DNA of 5,540 bases from a candidate division TA06 bacterium DG_78 (lineage in GTDB: Bacteria; Hydrothermota; Tepidihabitantia; SM23-42), in the NCBI GenBank assembly GCA_001303225.1, contig LJNI01000150.1:1-5540 (forward strand), in the 5' to 3' direction. Both the position numbers and the translations under genes were made by a program. The notes under the pieces were generated by a model, which saw only the letters and a list, made by a program, of their open reading frames with translations, searched no databases and was not told where the DNA came from. Position 1 is the stretch's first letter. Each line of letters begins with the position of its first letter. Below are positions 1 through 5,540 of the stretch, piece after piece.

Positions 1-185
1 CAGAGGTCGATCTTCTCGTCTATGATGCCATGGGAAGACTTACTGAATCACTCATCTCAGATGAATTGTCCGCTGGTATTTACAGAATAAACACAACGTT
101 TGATCTTCCTGCAGGTGTCTACTTCTACCAACTTAAAACCACATCGGGCAAGAATATCATTCATAAATTCGTGATCATAGACTAA
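1..185 (+). CDS. C-terminal end of an exported protein with a T9SS type A-like sorting domain (5' partial)
   Basis: The reading frame is open from the window edge (first whole codon at base 3) to a TAA at 183-185, giving 60 residues. The pattern fits the C-terminal sorting domain of type IX secretion cargo, or the closely similar FlgD-like Ig fold: LLVYDAMGRL near the start, an AGIY turn, then DLPAGVYFYQL and a hydrophobic end, KFVIID. In that family the domain is the extreme C-terminus and directs export across the outer membrane, where it is cleaved or used for attachment. The function of the missing N-terminal part cannot be told. A strong terminator follows 16 bases after the stop, so this gene probably ends its transcription unit. 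Sure of the frame; fairly sure of the domain class. A FlgD-type Ig repeat without a secretion role is the main alternative. Confidence 0.85.
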   Translation, partial: EVDLLVYDAMGRLTESLISDELSAGIYRINTTFDLPAGVYFYQLKTTSGKNIIHKFVIID

Positions 186-201
186 TCTACTGTTGTGTAT
201 G

Positions 202-240
202 AGATGGGGGTGATGTATCACCCCCATCTTTGTTTCTATA
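202..240 (+). terminator. Intrinsic terminator of the upstream exported-protein gene
   Basis: The arms at 202-213 and 218-229 are perfectly complementary (12 bp, with a core of five G-C pairs), around a TGTA loop at 214-217. The downstream side is T-rich (CTTTGTTTCT), while no A-run precedes the left arm, so it should work only for the + strand. It begins 16 bases after the TAA at 183-185 and separates that gene from the regulator gene. Confidence 0.88.
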
Positions 241-303
241 CTGTTTCTTTCAATTTATTTGTATTTTATTGTTGATTCTATTATTATACATTATTTCACA
301 TCC

Positions 304-331
304 TTGACAAAGAATATTTAGTCAATACAAT
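304..331 (+). promoter_or_regulatory. Sigma-70-like promoter of the regulator gene
   Basis: TTGACA at 304-309 is a perfect -35 box. TACAAT at 326-331 is a -10 box with one mismatch, and the spacer is 16 bp. Transcription would start at about 337-340, only a few bases before the ATG at 343, and no Shine-Dalgarno is visible. The mRNA would therefore be leaderless or nearly so, unless another promoter lies further upstream in the AT-rich stretch at 231-303. An imperfect operator-like dyad, TTGAC-N12-GTCAA (304-325), overlaps the -35 box and spacer. The boxes are seen directly; activity is inferred. Confidence 0.6.
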
Positions 332-342
332 TAATTTGATTC

Positions 343-1587
343 ATGAAACAAAGAAAAGAGAGAACACAGCGTAAAAAGAAAAGGCATTTTGAACATGTTA
401 TTTTAAAGACCAAACTTTCACCACCTTTATTAAAGAAAAATGTGATTTTTCGGTCCCGACTCGTCTCATTATTGAGAGAACATCTTGATAAAAAGTTAAT
501 CAGTGTGGTAGCTGATGCTGGGTATGGAAAGACGACGCTTTTGACCCAACTGATTCGTGACCAAAATCTACCGGTTGTTTTTTATAATTTAGAACGGACC
601 GATAGCGATTTAATGGTTTTTCTTTCCTACTTGATGCACGGTTTGGAGCAACTTCAATCTCATATTGTGGATCGCAGTAGTGCTTTATTAGGACAGAACA
701 TTGATGTGAATAAGAACCATGAACTTGTGATGGGAACATTAATTAATGAGTTAGTGGAGAAGCGGAGTGAGCGGTTTTATTTGATACTCGATGATTATCA
801 TACGCTCCTCAAGGATTGTATGGTACACAAGGCATTGGATTATTTTATTGATCATATGCCTGGCACGGTGTGTGTGATTATTGCGTCGCGGACTGAGCCT
901 GTATATGCTTCGCTTATCAAATGGCGTTCGAAGCAGAATATTTTTGAATTATCGCGAAATGAGTTAGTATTTACGCAGCATGAGATTAAGGCGTTGCTCA
1001 GCGGCGTATACCAAGTTGTTTTATCAGATGAAGAAGTGGCGCGGGTATCAGAGCATACTGAGGGTTGGGTAACCGGAATTCAGTTAATCGTGCAATCAGC
1101 GGGTAAGGATCGTAAAACAGTGAAAGAAACATTGAATGGTTACATTGCAGCTAACCAGCCACTTTTTCAATACTTTGCTAATGAAATATTAACTGGAGAA
1201 GACCTGAGAATTCAGAATTTCTTAAGATATAGTGCTATTTTAGAAATTATGACTCCAGATTCCTGCAATACGATTATGGAGTTAAAAGATTCAGCACAAT
1301 TGTTGCGTGAACTTGAACACAGAAATCTTTTTTTGGCTGCAGTTGGTAAAGATGAGTACAAATATCATCATCTTTTTCGCCAATTTTTATTAGATAGGAT
1401 TGACGATGTACAATTACGAAAATCACTCAATTTAAAAGCAGCAAGATATTATCAACAGAAGGGACAGATTGAACAGGCAATTCAACACTATTTAGAGGTG
1501 GATCATTATGAGTTGGCAGGGAAACTCATTGCTCAAATAGAAAGCCGGATGCGGACACAGGCTCGTTTCACTACACTCACTGCGTGA
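343..1587 (+). CDS. N-terminal part of the regulator: MalT-type STAND ATPase module
   Basis: A 414-residue product ending at TGA 1585-1587. In MalT-like regulators this module binds ATP and acts as the switch that couples signal sensing to DNA binding in the cytoplasm. Visible landmarks are the opening LKTKLSPP (21-28), a P-loop ADAGYGKTT (57-65, with K63 and T64), Walker B LILDDYH (147-153), the sensor-like ASRTEP (181-186), EGWVTGIQL (240-248), YFANEIL (277-283) and YHHLFRQFLL (341-350). Residues 2-14 are an unusual basic tail with nine Lys/Arg. The ATG at 343 is the only usable start, because the next in-frame candidate (GTG, codon 34) would remove conserved residues. There is no Shine-Dalgarno. 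The product stops as the TPR region begins, so on its own it lacks sensor and DNA-binding domains. The family call is firm; a separate function for the fragment is doubtful. Confidence 0.88.
   Translation: MKQRKERTQRKKKRHFEHVILKTKLSPPLLKKNVIFRSRLVSLLREHLDKKLISVVADAGYGKTTLLTQLIRDQNLPVVFYNLERTDSDLMVFLSYLMHGLEQLQSHIVDRSSALLGQNIDVNKNHELVMGTLINELVEKRSERFYLILDDYHTLLKDCMVHKALDYFIDHMPGTVCVIIASRTEPVYASLIKWRSKQNIFELSRNELVFTQHEIKALLSGVYQVVLSDEEVARVSEHTEGWVTGIQLIVQSAGKDRKTVKETLNGYIAANQPLFQYFANEILTGEDLRIQNFLRYSAILEIMTPDSCNTIMELKDSAQLLRELEHRNLFLAAVGKDEYKYHHLFRQFLLDRIDDVQLRKSLNLKAARYYQQKGQIEQAIQHYLEVDHYELAGKLIAQIESRMRTQARFTTLTA
1585..1587 (+). other. In-frame TGA at an expected Trp codon
   Basis: The context is ACT GCG TGA CTT AAT. 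The coding frame continues without another stop to 3573. The MalT-family motif here normally reads Trp followed by Leu/Ile and LP, so TGG to TGA is a single G-to-A change. The base after the stop is C, the context in which UGA is most prone to readthrough in bacteria. Confidence 0.85.
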
Positions 1588-1713
1588 CTTAATCAGTTAC
1601 CAGAAAATATTCTTGATAAACAACCAAAACTTTTAACAACATTAGGAAGGCTACATGTTGTACAAGGTAATAGGCAACCAGCAGAGCAGCTGTTTATACG
1701 GGCAGAGCGACTG

Positions 1714-3573
1714 TTGAATAAAAAGAGTGATAATACAGCCTTGGCAGAGGTTTTAAAGGCACATGCTTCCTTGCTCTTAGAGGGTGAATCACGTCATAAA
1801 GATGCTCTGAGAATTATTCGTAAAGCTTTAAGGATTTGTCCAAGAGGAAATGATGAACTACGGATAGAAATACTTATTACAATAGGAAGGCTATGGAGAA
1901 GGATTTGGGATTTCAAGAGAGCAAAACCACATCTCCTCAAAGCCTATCGGATAGCTGAACGGATCAAAGATATCAACAAAATGATTACAATAGCGAATAA
2001 TTTGGCACTACAGTTTGTTACACAAGGAGAATTACGGAAGGCTTTCAAGACATTTAAACGATTGATTGAACAGAATAAGGATAATTATTGGGCAGACGTG
2101 GGGATTATATTTAACAATGCAGTGACAAATGCACTCGCACTTGGTAAGGTGGAATGGGCTGAACAGTGTTTGGAAAAGGGGTGGGCACTATGTGCTCCAC
2201 ATGAAGATCTTAGATCAAAAATAGCAATCCATCGAGCTTTTGGTGCCTTATATATGCAAAAGGCACAATGGGACCTTGCAGAACAGCACCTACTGAAAGC
2301 GCAGGACATGGCCGCGAAAATGAACTGGACCTTAATGGAATTTTTTCTTTACAGAACTATCAATCGGTTTTATCGTTACCGTGGAGATATGAACAAAGCA
2401 GAGAAATACCTCAACATGATGTGGCAAAGACTCGACAAAAGAGATAGTCCAAATGAAGCTACTTTCTTGACTGAAATGGGTTGTCTCTACATTGCATGTG
2501 AGCAGTTTGAAAAGGCTGATAAAGTAATAGAGACAAGTTCAGAGTTGATTAAAAAGTATGGGTTGAATGTTCTTAAGTTCTATTCTCTCCTCATGCGCGC
2601 AGCTATTGCATTAGTACAACTTGAAGATCAGCAGGCCCTGAATCTCTTGAGACAGGCTTTCCGTATGGCTAAAGTTAAAGGCTATGATGGTCTATTAATA
2701 AATGAACTCTGGCATAATCCACGGCTCGCACAATTTGCCCAAAAAAGTAATATTGAGAGGAATTATATAGTATCACTCAATGTTCCCAAAGATATGCCAA
2801 AGCTCTCTATAAAGGTAAAATGCTTTGGTGGACTGGAGCTCCAAGATAAAAGAAGCAGAACGATTTCACTCATCTGGCCAACTGAGAAGGCGCGTTCATT
2901 ATTCGCTTTCTTAGTTATGCATAGAAGGGCACCAATACGACGTGAGGTTGTCATGGCACAATTGTGGCCAGACCTAGCAAAGAAACGTGCAATTCAGAAT
3001 TTCAGAACCACGGCATCACGAATGCGGCAGTCGCTCGCTAAGTCATTATCTGGGAAACTCTCGCAGAAGGAAATCTTCATCTGGGAACACGGGAAATACC
3101 AGTTGTTCCCAGGAGTTCACGTAACTGTAGATACTGAAGAATTTAATATGCTGCTTACAGAATCAGAAATGGCTGGGTCTCGTGAGGAAAAAGCTCATAT
3201 CGTTCATCAAGCACTGGAACTCTATGAAGGAGATTTTCTGCCTGAGATATACGATGCATGGACTGATGTTATTCGACTTAGACTTCGCGAACGCCGATTA
3301 AGTACCTTACGCTGGCTAGCAGAGTACTTTGCACAGAGAGGCGATGACCTTGGATGTGTTAGAGTGTGTGAAACCTATCTTACAGCAGATTCGCTGTCAG
3401 AAGAGGTTATAAGGCTCTGCATGAAGAGCCTGAGCAAACTAGGACAGGTAACAACTGTCAAGGCACGTTTCAAGTCTCTCAGACAGGGGCTAAGGCGAGA
3501 ACTGAACTGCACTCCTTCAAAAGAGACAGAAGACCTGTATCATTCCATCCTCAAACTTCACTCCAAACAGTAA
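1714..3573 (+). CDS. C-terminal part of the regulator: TPR repeats, SARP-like winged helix and BTAD
   Basis: 619 residues if started at TTG 1714; the true frame continues from upstream. Residues 1-350 are alpha-helical TPR-like repeats, for example WDLAEQHLLKAQDMA (186-200) and MNKAEKYLNMMW (226-237), the likely signal- or partner-binding region. Residues 364-465 are an OmpR/PhoB-type winged helix of the SARP kind: VKCFGGLEL, then WPTEKARSLFAFLVMHR, RREVVMAQLWPD and NFRTTASRMRQSL. Residues 473-618 are the bacterial transcriptional activator domain (VDTEEFNMLL, ALELYEGDFLP, AEYFAQRGD). Together these bind promoter DNA and activate transcription. TTG 1714 has no convincing ribosome site, and the next in-frame Met is codon 90, inside the TPRs. 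Independent translation is therefore unlikely, and this is best seen as the second half of the gene starting at 343. Domain calls are firm. Confidence 0.88.
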   Translation: MNKKSDNTALAEVLKAHASLLLEGESRHKDALRIIRKALRICPRGNDELRIEILITIGRLWRRIWDFKRAKPHLLKAYRIAERIKDINKMITIANNLALQFVTQGELRKAFKTFKRLIEQNKDNYWADVGIIFNNAVTNALALGKVEWAEQCLEKGWALCAPHEDLRSKIAIHRAFGALYMQKAQWDLAEQHLLKAQDMAAKMNWTLMEFFLYRTINRFYRYRGDMNKAEKYLNMMWQRLDKRDSPNEATFLTEMGCLYIACEQFEKADKVIETSSELIKKYGLNVLKFYSLLMRAAIALVQLEDQQALNLLRQAFRMAKVKGYDGLLINELWHNPRLAQFAQKSNIERNYIVSLNVPKDMPKLSIKVKCFGGLELQDKRSRTISLIWPTEKARSLFAFLVMHRRAPIRREVVMAQLWPDLAKKRAIQNFRTTASRMRQSLAKSLSGKLSQKEIFIWEHGKYQLFPGVHVTVDTEEFNMLLTESEMAGSREEKAHIVHQALELYEGDFLPEIYDAWTDVIRLRLRERRLSTLRWLAEYFAQRGDDLGCVRVCETYLTADSLSEEVIRLCMKSLSKLGQVTTVKARFKSLRQGLRRELNCTPSKETEDLYHSILKLHSKQ

Positions 3574-3642
3574 CTACCTGAAAAAAAGCAGCCGTAGTAT
3601 GGCTTAATCGATTTTACTCAAAATATCAACACGTATTATATA

Positions 3643-3667
3643 AATAGTAATTTTTAACTTTACTATT
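3643..3667. repeat. AT-rich inverted repeat in the intergenic gap
   Basis: AATAGTAA (3643-3650) and TTACTATT (3660-3667) are perfect 8-bp complements around a 9-base T-rich loop. Almost all pairs are A-T, so an RNA hairpin would be weak. A protein-binding palindrome is as plausible. It lies about 70 bp after the regulator stop and about 95 bp before the candidate promoter of the next gene. Confidence 0.4.
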
Positions 3668-3709
3668 ATACTATTGCTCGTCAGTTCTACTGTTCAATAA
3701 AAGCCACGC

Positions 3710-3726
3710 AAAACTGTGTTTTTTTT
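3710..3726 (+). terminator. Weak terminator-like element downstream of the regulator gene
   Basis: AAAAC (3710-3714) and GTTTT (3718-3722) pair around a TGT loop and run straight into eight consecutive T (3719-3726). The U-run is good but the stem is short and AT-rich, so termination would be inefficient. It is the only terminator-like structure with a U-run between the regulator stop (3573) and the next gene. Confidence 0.35.
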
Positions 3727-3737
3727 ATTACTCTCTG

Positions 3738-3768
3738 TTGTGCTTTTGTTGTGTTTTCAATATATAAT
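3738..3768 (+). promoter_or_regulatory. Candidate promoter of the propeller-protein gene
   Basis: A perfect -10 box, TATAAT, lies at 3763-3768. The best -35 match at usable distance is TTGTGC (3738-3743), giving a long 19-bp spacer and only a moderate match, so an activator could be needed. Transcription from about 3775 would give a 5' leader of about 75-80 nt before the ATG at 3854. Confidence 0.45.
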
Positions 3769-3801
3769 ACTACCTGCGAGAGATGTAAACAAAAACAAGG
3801 T

Positions 3802-3839
3802 TTGAGAAAAATCTCAGGCGTTGATCTGTAAGGGGTCAA
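3802..3839 (+). promoter_or_regulatory. Two small tandem hairpins in the 5' leader of the propeller-protein gene
   Basis: Stem one is TGAGA/TCTCA (3803-3807 with 3812-3816) closed by an AAAA loop, with a possible extra G-U pair outside. Stem two is TTGATC (3821-3826) with GGGTCAA-side bases 3834-3839, including one G-U pair, and ends two bases before the Shine-Dalgarno. They could shape ribosome access or mRNA stability. They match no riboswitch class that I recognise and may be chance. Confidence 0.25.
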
Positions 3840-3841
3840 AA

Positions 3842-3848
3842 AAGGAGG
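3842..3848 (+). promoter_or_regulatory. Very strong Shine-Dalgarno of the propeller-protein gene
   Basis: AAGGAGG is a full anti-16S match with five bases between it and ATG 3854, which fixes that start. It contrasts with the regulator gene, which has no Shine-Dalgarno, so the two genes probably differ in translation efficiency. Confidence 0.88.
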
Positions 3849-3853
3849 AAGGT

Positions 3854-5540
3854 ATGAAAACACGAGGTAAAAGAGGGATGAGTTGTTTCATCTTGGGAAG
3901 TCTATTGGTTCTTCTATCAGGACGATTCATTCAGGCTCAGACAGAGATATGGACCTATGAACTGAGTGAGAATAGTAATGCCTATTCAAATGTCTATGGT
4001 GAAGATGGAAATATCTATGCGACAGGATGTATGGGAACAGGAGTTGGTAGGGATATGTTCATCGTGAGTCTCGATGATTTAGGAAGTGAACAGTGGGTGT
4101 ATACCTATGATGGTACAGCATCAAGTGCTGATGAGGGAAAATCAATTACATATGGTGAAGACGACAACATTTATGTCGTCGGGTTTACTACAGATTCTTC
4201 CACGCTCAAGGATATCGCAGTTATCAGTCTTGATAGTTTAGGAAATGAACAATGGTTCTATACCTATGATGGTTCAGCTTCAGGTGCAGATGATGGCTTT
4301 TCAATTGTGTATGGCGCAGATGAGAATATCTACGTGGCAGGATTTGCCAATGGTACAGGAACCAATAAGGATTTTGTAGTGGTTAGTCTCGACAACACAG
4401 GAAGTGAAAGATGGGTATACACGTATAACGGAACTGCATCAGGTGATGATGAAGCACTTGCTGTTAAATATGGTAGTGATGGTAATATATATGCTGTGGG
4501 TTACAGTACTGAAACAGGACATAATAAAGATTTTATGGTAGTCAGTCTCGATAGCGCAGGAAGTGAAAATTGGGTGTATCTTTACAATGGCTCATCATCT
4601 CCATCTCAGGAAGATAGGGCTCGATCAATCGTATACGGTTTAGATGGCTATCTCTATGCAGCAGGATTCAGCACTGAAGCTGGAACCAGACAGGATTTTG
4701 CTGTAATCAGTCTTGATTTGGCAGGAAATGAGAGATGGGTTTACCTGCATGATGGTCTCTATAACGGGACTGTTGATGCTGATGGAGCACACGCAATTAT
4801 GTATGGTGGAGATGGTAATCTCTATGCTGCTGGGTACAGTGTTGAAGACCAGACTTATAACAAGGATTTTGCTGTCATTAGTGTTGATACTGCAGGGAAC
4901 GAAAGATGGGTATATACCCGTCATGGATCAGGAGGTACTCCTGTGGATATGGCGTATTCACTTGTGTATGGTAGTGGAGACAGTATCTATGTGGCAGGAT
5001 ACATAGATCAGGGTGCAGAAAATGAGAATGTTGTCGTTGTGAGTCTCGATACCTTAGGACAATTAAATTGGTTTTACAAAAAAGATGGCGGTGGAGCTCC
5101 AATGAATCAAGATCAGGCACGATCAATCGCATACAATCCAGATGGATATCTCTATGTCGCAGGATGGCTCAGGTTACGAAATTTTGCTGTGATAAGTATT
5201 TACCCAGGATTACTACCTGAGATGTGGTTTTCCCCGAGTTTCATGATGGTTATGGCCGATAGTGGAGAAACTGTAGATCGCGAATTGAAAATTGCTAATG
5301 TAGGTGCTGAAGCGTGTCCACCTTTAGAGTGGAGTGTCACTGAGAGGCCACCAGTCGAGTGGCTCGAAGAAAATCCAACGAGTGGTTCGCTTGATGCTGG
5401 AGACACTGTCACGATTATCGTTACCTTTGATGCTACTGAACTTGCTGGAGGAATCTATTATGATACCTTAGAAATCACCTCTAATGATCCAGTACATCCG
5501 ACAAAAGATGTGTGGGTTAAGTTGACGGTCAATATTCCAG
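3854..5540 (+). CDS. Secreted eight-unit beta-propeller protein with Ig-like module (3' partial)
   Basis: The frame is open from ATG 3854 to the window edge, 562 residues seen with no stop. Residues 1-28 are a Sec signal peptide: basic start (KTRGKR), hydrophobic core about 12-22, and likely cleavage after FIQA before QTE. Residues 31-450 hold eight repeats of 47-57 residues built on W-V-Y-x-Y-x-G, then YG-x-DGNIYAAG, then KDF-x-V-x-SLD-x-x-G, resembling SBBP/delta-60-type beta-propeller blades. The first unit lacks the front of its repeat spacing, and the last ends at NFAVISI. From about 460 an Ig-like or ASH/BACON-like beta-sandwich begins, with PTSGSLDAGDTVTI and YYDTLEITSNDP. Such proteins are exported and act as surface or binding scaffolds; no catalytic motif is visible. 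Given the sorting domain on the gene upstream, a C-terminal sorting domain beyond the window is plausible but unseen. Confidence 0.88.
   Translation, partial: MKTRGKRGMSCFILGSLLVLLSGRFIQAQTEIWTYELSENSNAYSNVYGEDGNIYATGCMGTGVGRDMFIVSLDDLGSEQWVYTYDGTASSADEGKSITYGEDDNIYVVGFTTDSSTLKDIAVISLDSLGNEQWFYTYDGSASGADDGFSIVYGADENIYVAGFANGTGTNKDFVVVSLDNTGSERWVYTYNGTASGDDEALAVKYGSDGNIYAVGYSTETGHNKDFMVVSLDSAGSENWVYLYNGSSSPSQEDRARSIVYGLDGYLYAAGFSTEAGTRQDFAVISLDLAGNERWVYLHDGLYNGTVDADGAHAIMYGGDGNLYAAGYSVEDQTYNKDFAVISVDTAGNERWVYTRHGSGGTPVDMAYSLVYGSGDSIYVAGYIDQGAENENVVVVSLDTLGQLNWFYKKDGGGAPMNQDQARSIAYNPDGYLYVAGWLRLRNFAVISIYPGLLPEMWFSPSFMMVMADSGETVDRELKIANVGAEACPPLEWSVTERPPVEWLEENPTSGSLDAGDTVTIIVTFDATELAGGIYYDTLEITSNDPVHPTKDVWVKLTVNIP
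3944..5209 (+). repeat. Tandem repeat array coding for eight propeller units
   Basis: Units begin at about 3944, 4085, 4244, 4403, 4562, 4727, 4898 and 5060 and end near 5209. Their lengths are 141, 159, 159, 159, 165, 171, 162 and 150 bp, all multiples of three. Each starts just before a Trp codon (residues 33, 81, 134, 187, 240, 295, 352, 406). Units 2-4 are exactly 53 codons; units 5-7 carry small insertions in the loop after the W-V-Y strand. The DNA copies have diverged in synonymous positions, so the expansion is not very recent. Confidence 0.85.

Larger units (their letters stand above)
343..3573 (+). pseudogene. MalT/SARP-type STAND transcriptional regulator interrupted by one in-frame TGA
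   Basis: Bases 343-3573 form a single frame of 1076 codon positions plus the stop, broken only by TGA at 1585-1587 (position 415). Read through, the order is STAND ATPase (about 20-250), winged-helix/arm region (about 250-400), TPR-like helical repeats (about 400-810), OmpR-type winged helix (about 821-922) and BTAD (about 930-1075). This is the usual make-up and size of MalT-like regulators that carry a SARP-type output domain in place of LuxR. The 42 codons between the TGA and the next possible start (1588-1713) are open and family-like: LNQLPENILDKQP matches the W(L/I)xxLPxxxLxxxP motif that opens the TPR region, so the TGA sits where Trp is expected. Possible explanations are a fresh nonsense mutation, a sequencing error or UGA readthrough. 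Marked as a pseudogene because standard decoding splits it; there is no other decay. Confidence 0.75.

Noticed and set aside
500..739. Minus-strand open frames at 500-739, 2085-2309, 2763-2954, 4640-4924, 4878-5132 and 5200-5412
   Set aside because: All lie opposite well-supported coding sequence, show no family motifs and have no promoter or ribosome site of their own.
1585..1587. Genetic code with TGA read as Trp or Gly (codes 4 or 25)
   Set aside because: All other Trp in the regulator (16) and in the propeller gene (about 13) are TGG, and only one in-frame TGA occurs. A recoded genome would use TGA often. The two visible gene ends are TAA, so TGA as a real stop is not shown directly here.
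1585..1640. Selenocysteine insertion at the TGA
   Set aside because: The family has Trp, not Cys, at this site. Only a weak, bulged AT-rich stem can be drawn downstream, with no convincing SECIS-like hairpin.
1714..3573. Second half as an independent gene starting at TTG 1714
   Set aside because: There is no Shine-Dalgarno, the start falls inside a TPR helix, and the upstream 42 codons in the same frame are clearly coding and family-like.
3590..3604. AGCC...GGCT hairpin just after the regulator stop as a terminator
   Set aside because: Only a 4-bp stem with a 7-base loop and no following T-run.
4160..4180. Perfect 7-bp inverted repeat GACGACA...TGTCGTC
   Set aside because: It is made of codons for the conserved strand D-D-N-I-Y-V-V within unit 2 and is absent from the other units, so it is probably coincidental.
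4713..5006. Plus-strand 97-codon frame inside the propeller gene
   Set aside because: It is out of phase with the repeat-coding frame, and its repeated look comes from the underlying DNA repeats.
3944..5209. CRISPR-like or mobile repeat array
   Set aside because: The period is a multiple of three, the repeats are in frame with a signal-peptide gene and they diverge at synonymous positions. They are protein repeats. No tRNA, rRNA, transposase or terminal inverted repeats were seen anywhere in the window.

Overview
The window reads as bacterial DNA of moderate, slightly AT-rich composition, with all supportable genes on the + strand. The first gene ends in a C-terminal domain resembling the type IX secretion (Por) sorting domain. 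The last gene is a signal-peptide protein with tandem beta-propeller repeats followed by an Ig-like domain. Between them lies a large MalT/SARP-type regulator. This combination is typical of the FCB group and of candidate phyla related to it (WOR-3/Stahlbacteria, Cloacimonadota, Zixibacteria-like lineages). That placement is inferred from protein style and no taxon marker is present.

Layout: (1) 1-185 is the last 60 codons of an exported protein, followed at 202-229 by a perfect 12-bp terminator hairpin. (2) 230-342 is an AT-rich gap carrying a near-consensus sigma-70-like promoter (TTGACA, 16 bp, TACAAT). Its -10 box lies only 11 bp from the next ATG, so the transcript would be leaderless or nearly so. 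(3) 343-3573 is one long reading frame for a regulator of about 1076 residues: STAND ATPase, winged helix, TPR-like repeats, OmpR/SARP-type winged helix, BTAD. It is interrupted by a single in-frame TGA at 1585-1587, exactly where this family normally has Trp. (4) 3574-3853 is a non-coding gap with a weak terminator-like element, an AT-rich inverted repeat, a promoter candidate, a 5' leader of about 75-80 nt with two small hairpins, and a very strong Shine-Dalgarno. (5) 3854 to the window edge is a secreted protein with eight ~50-residue propeller units and an Ig-like module; its 3' end lies beyond the window.

The simplest reading is a signal-responsive transcription factor between two exported-protein genes, one of which it may control; that link is inference from adjacency only. 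The most notable observation is the lone TGA in the regulator. The reading frame stays open and family-like on both sides, there is no good start signal for the second half, and nearly thirty other Trp codons here are TGG. This points to a recent TGG-to-TGA change, a sequencing error, or UGA readthrough (the context is UGA-C), and not to two separate genes or a reassigned genetic code. I do not see a clearly new multi-gene system in this window.
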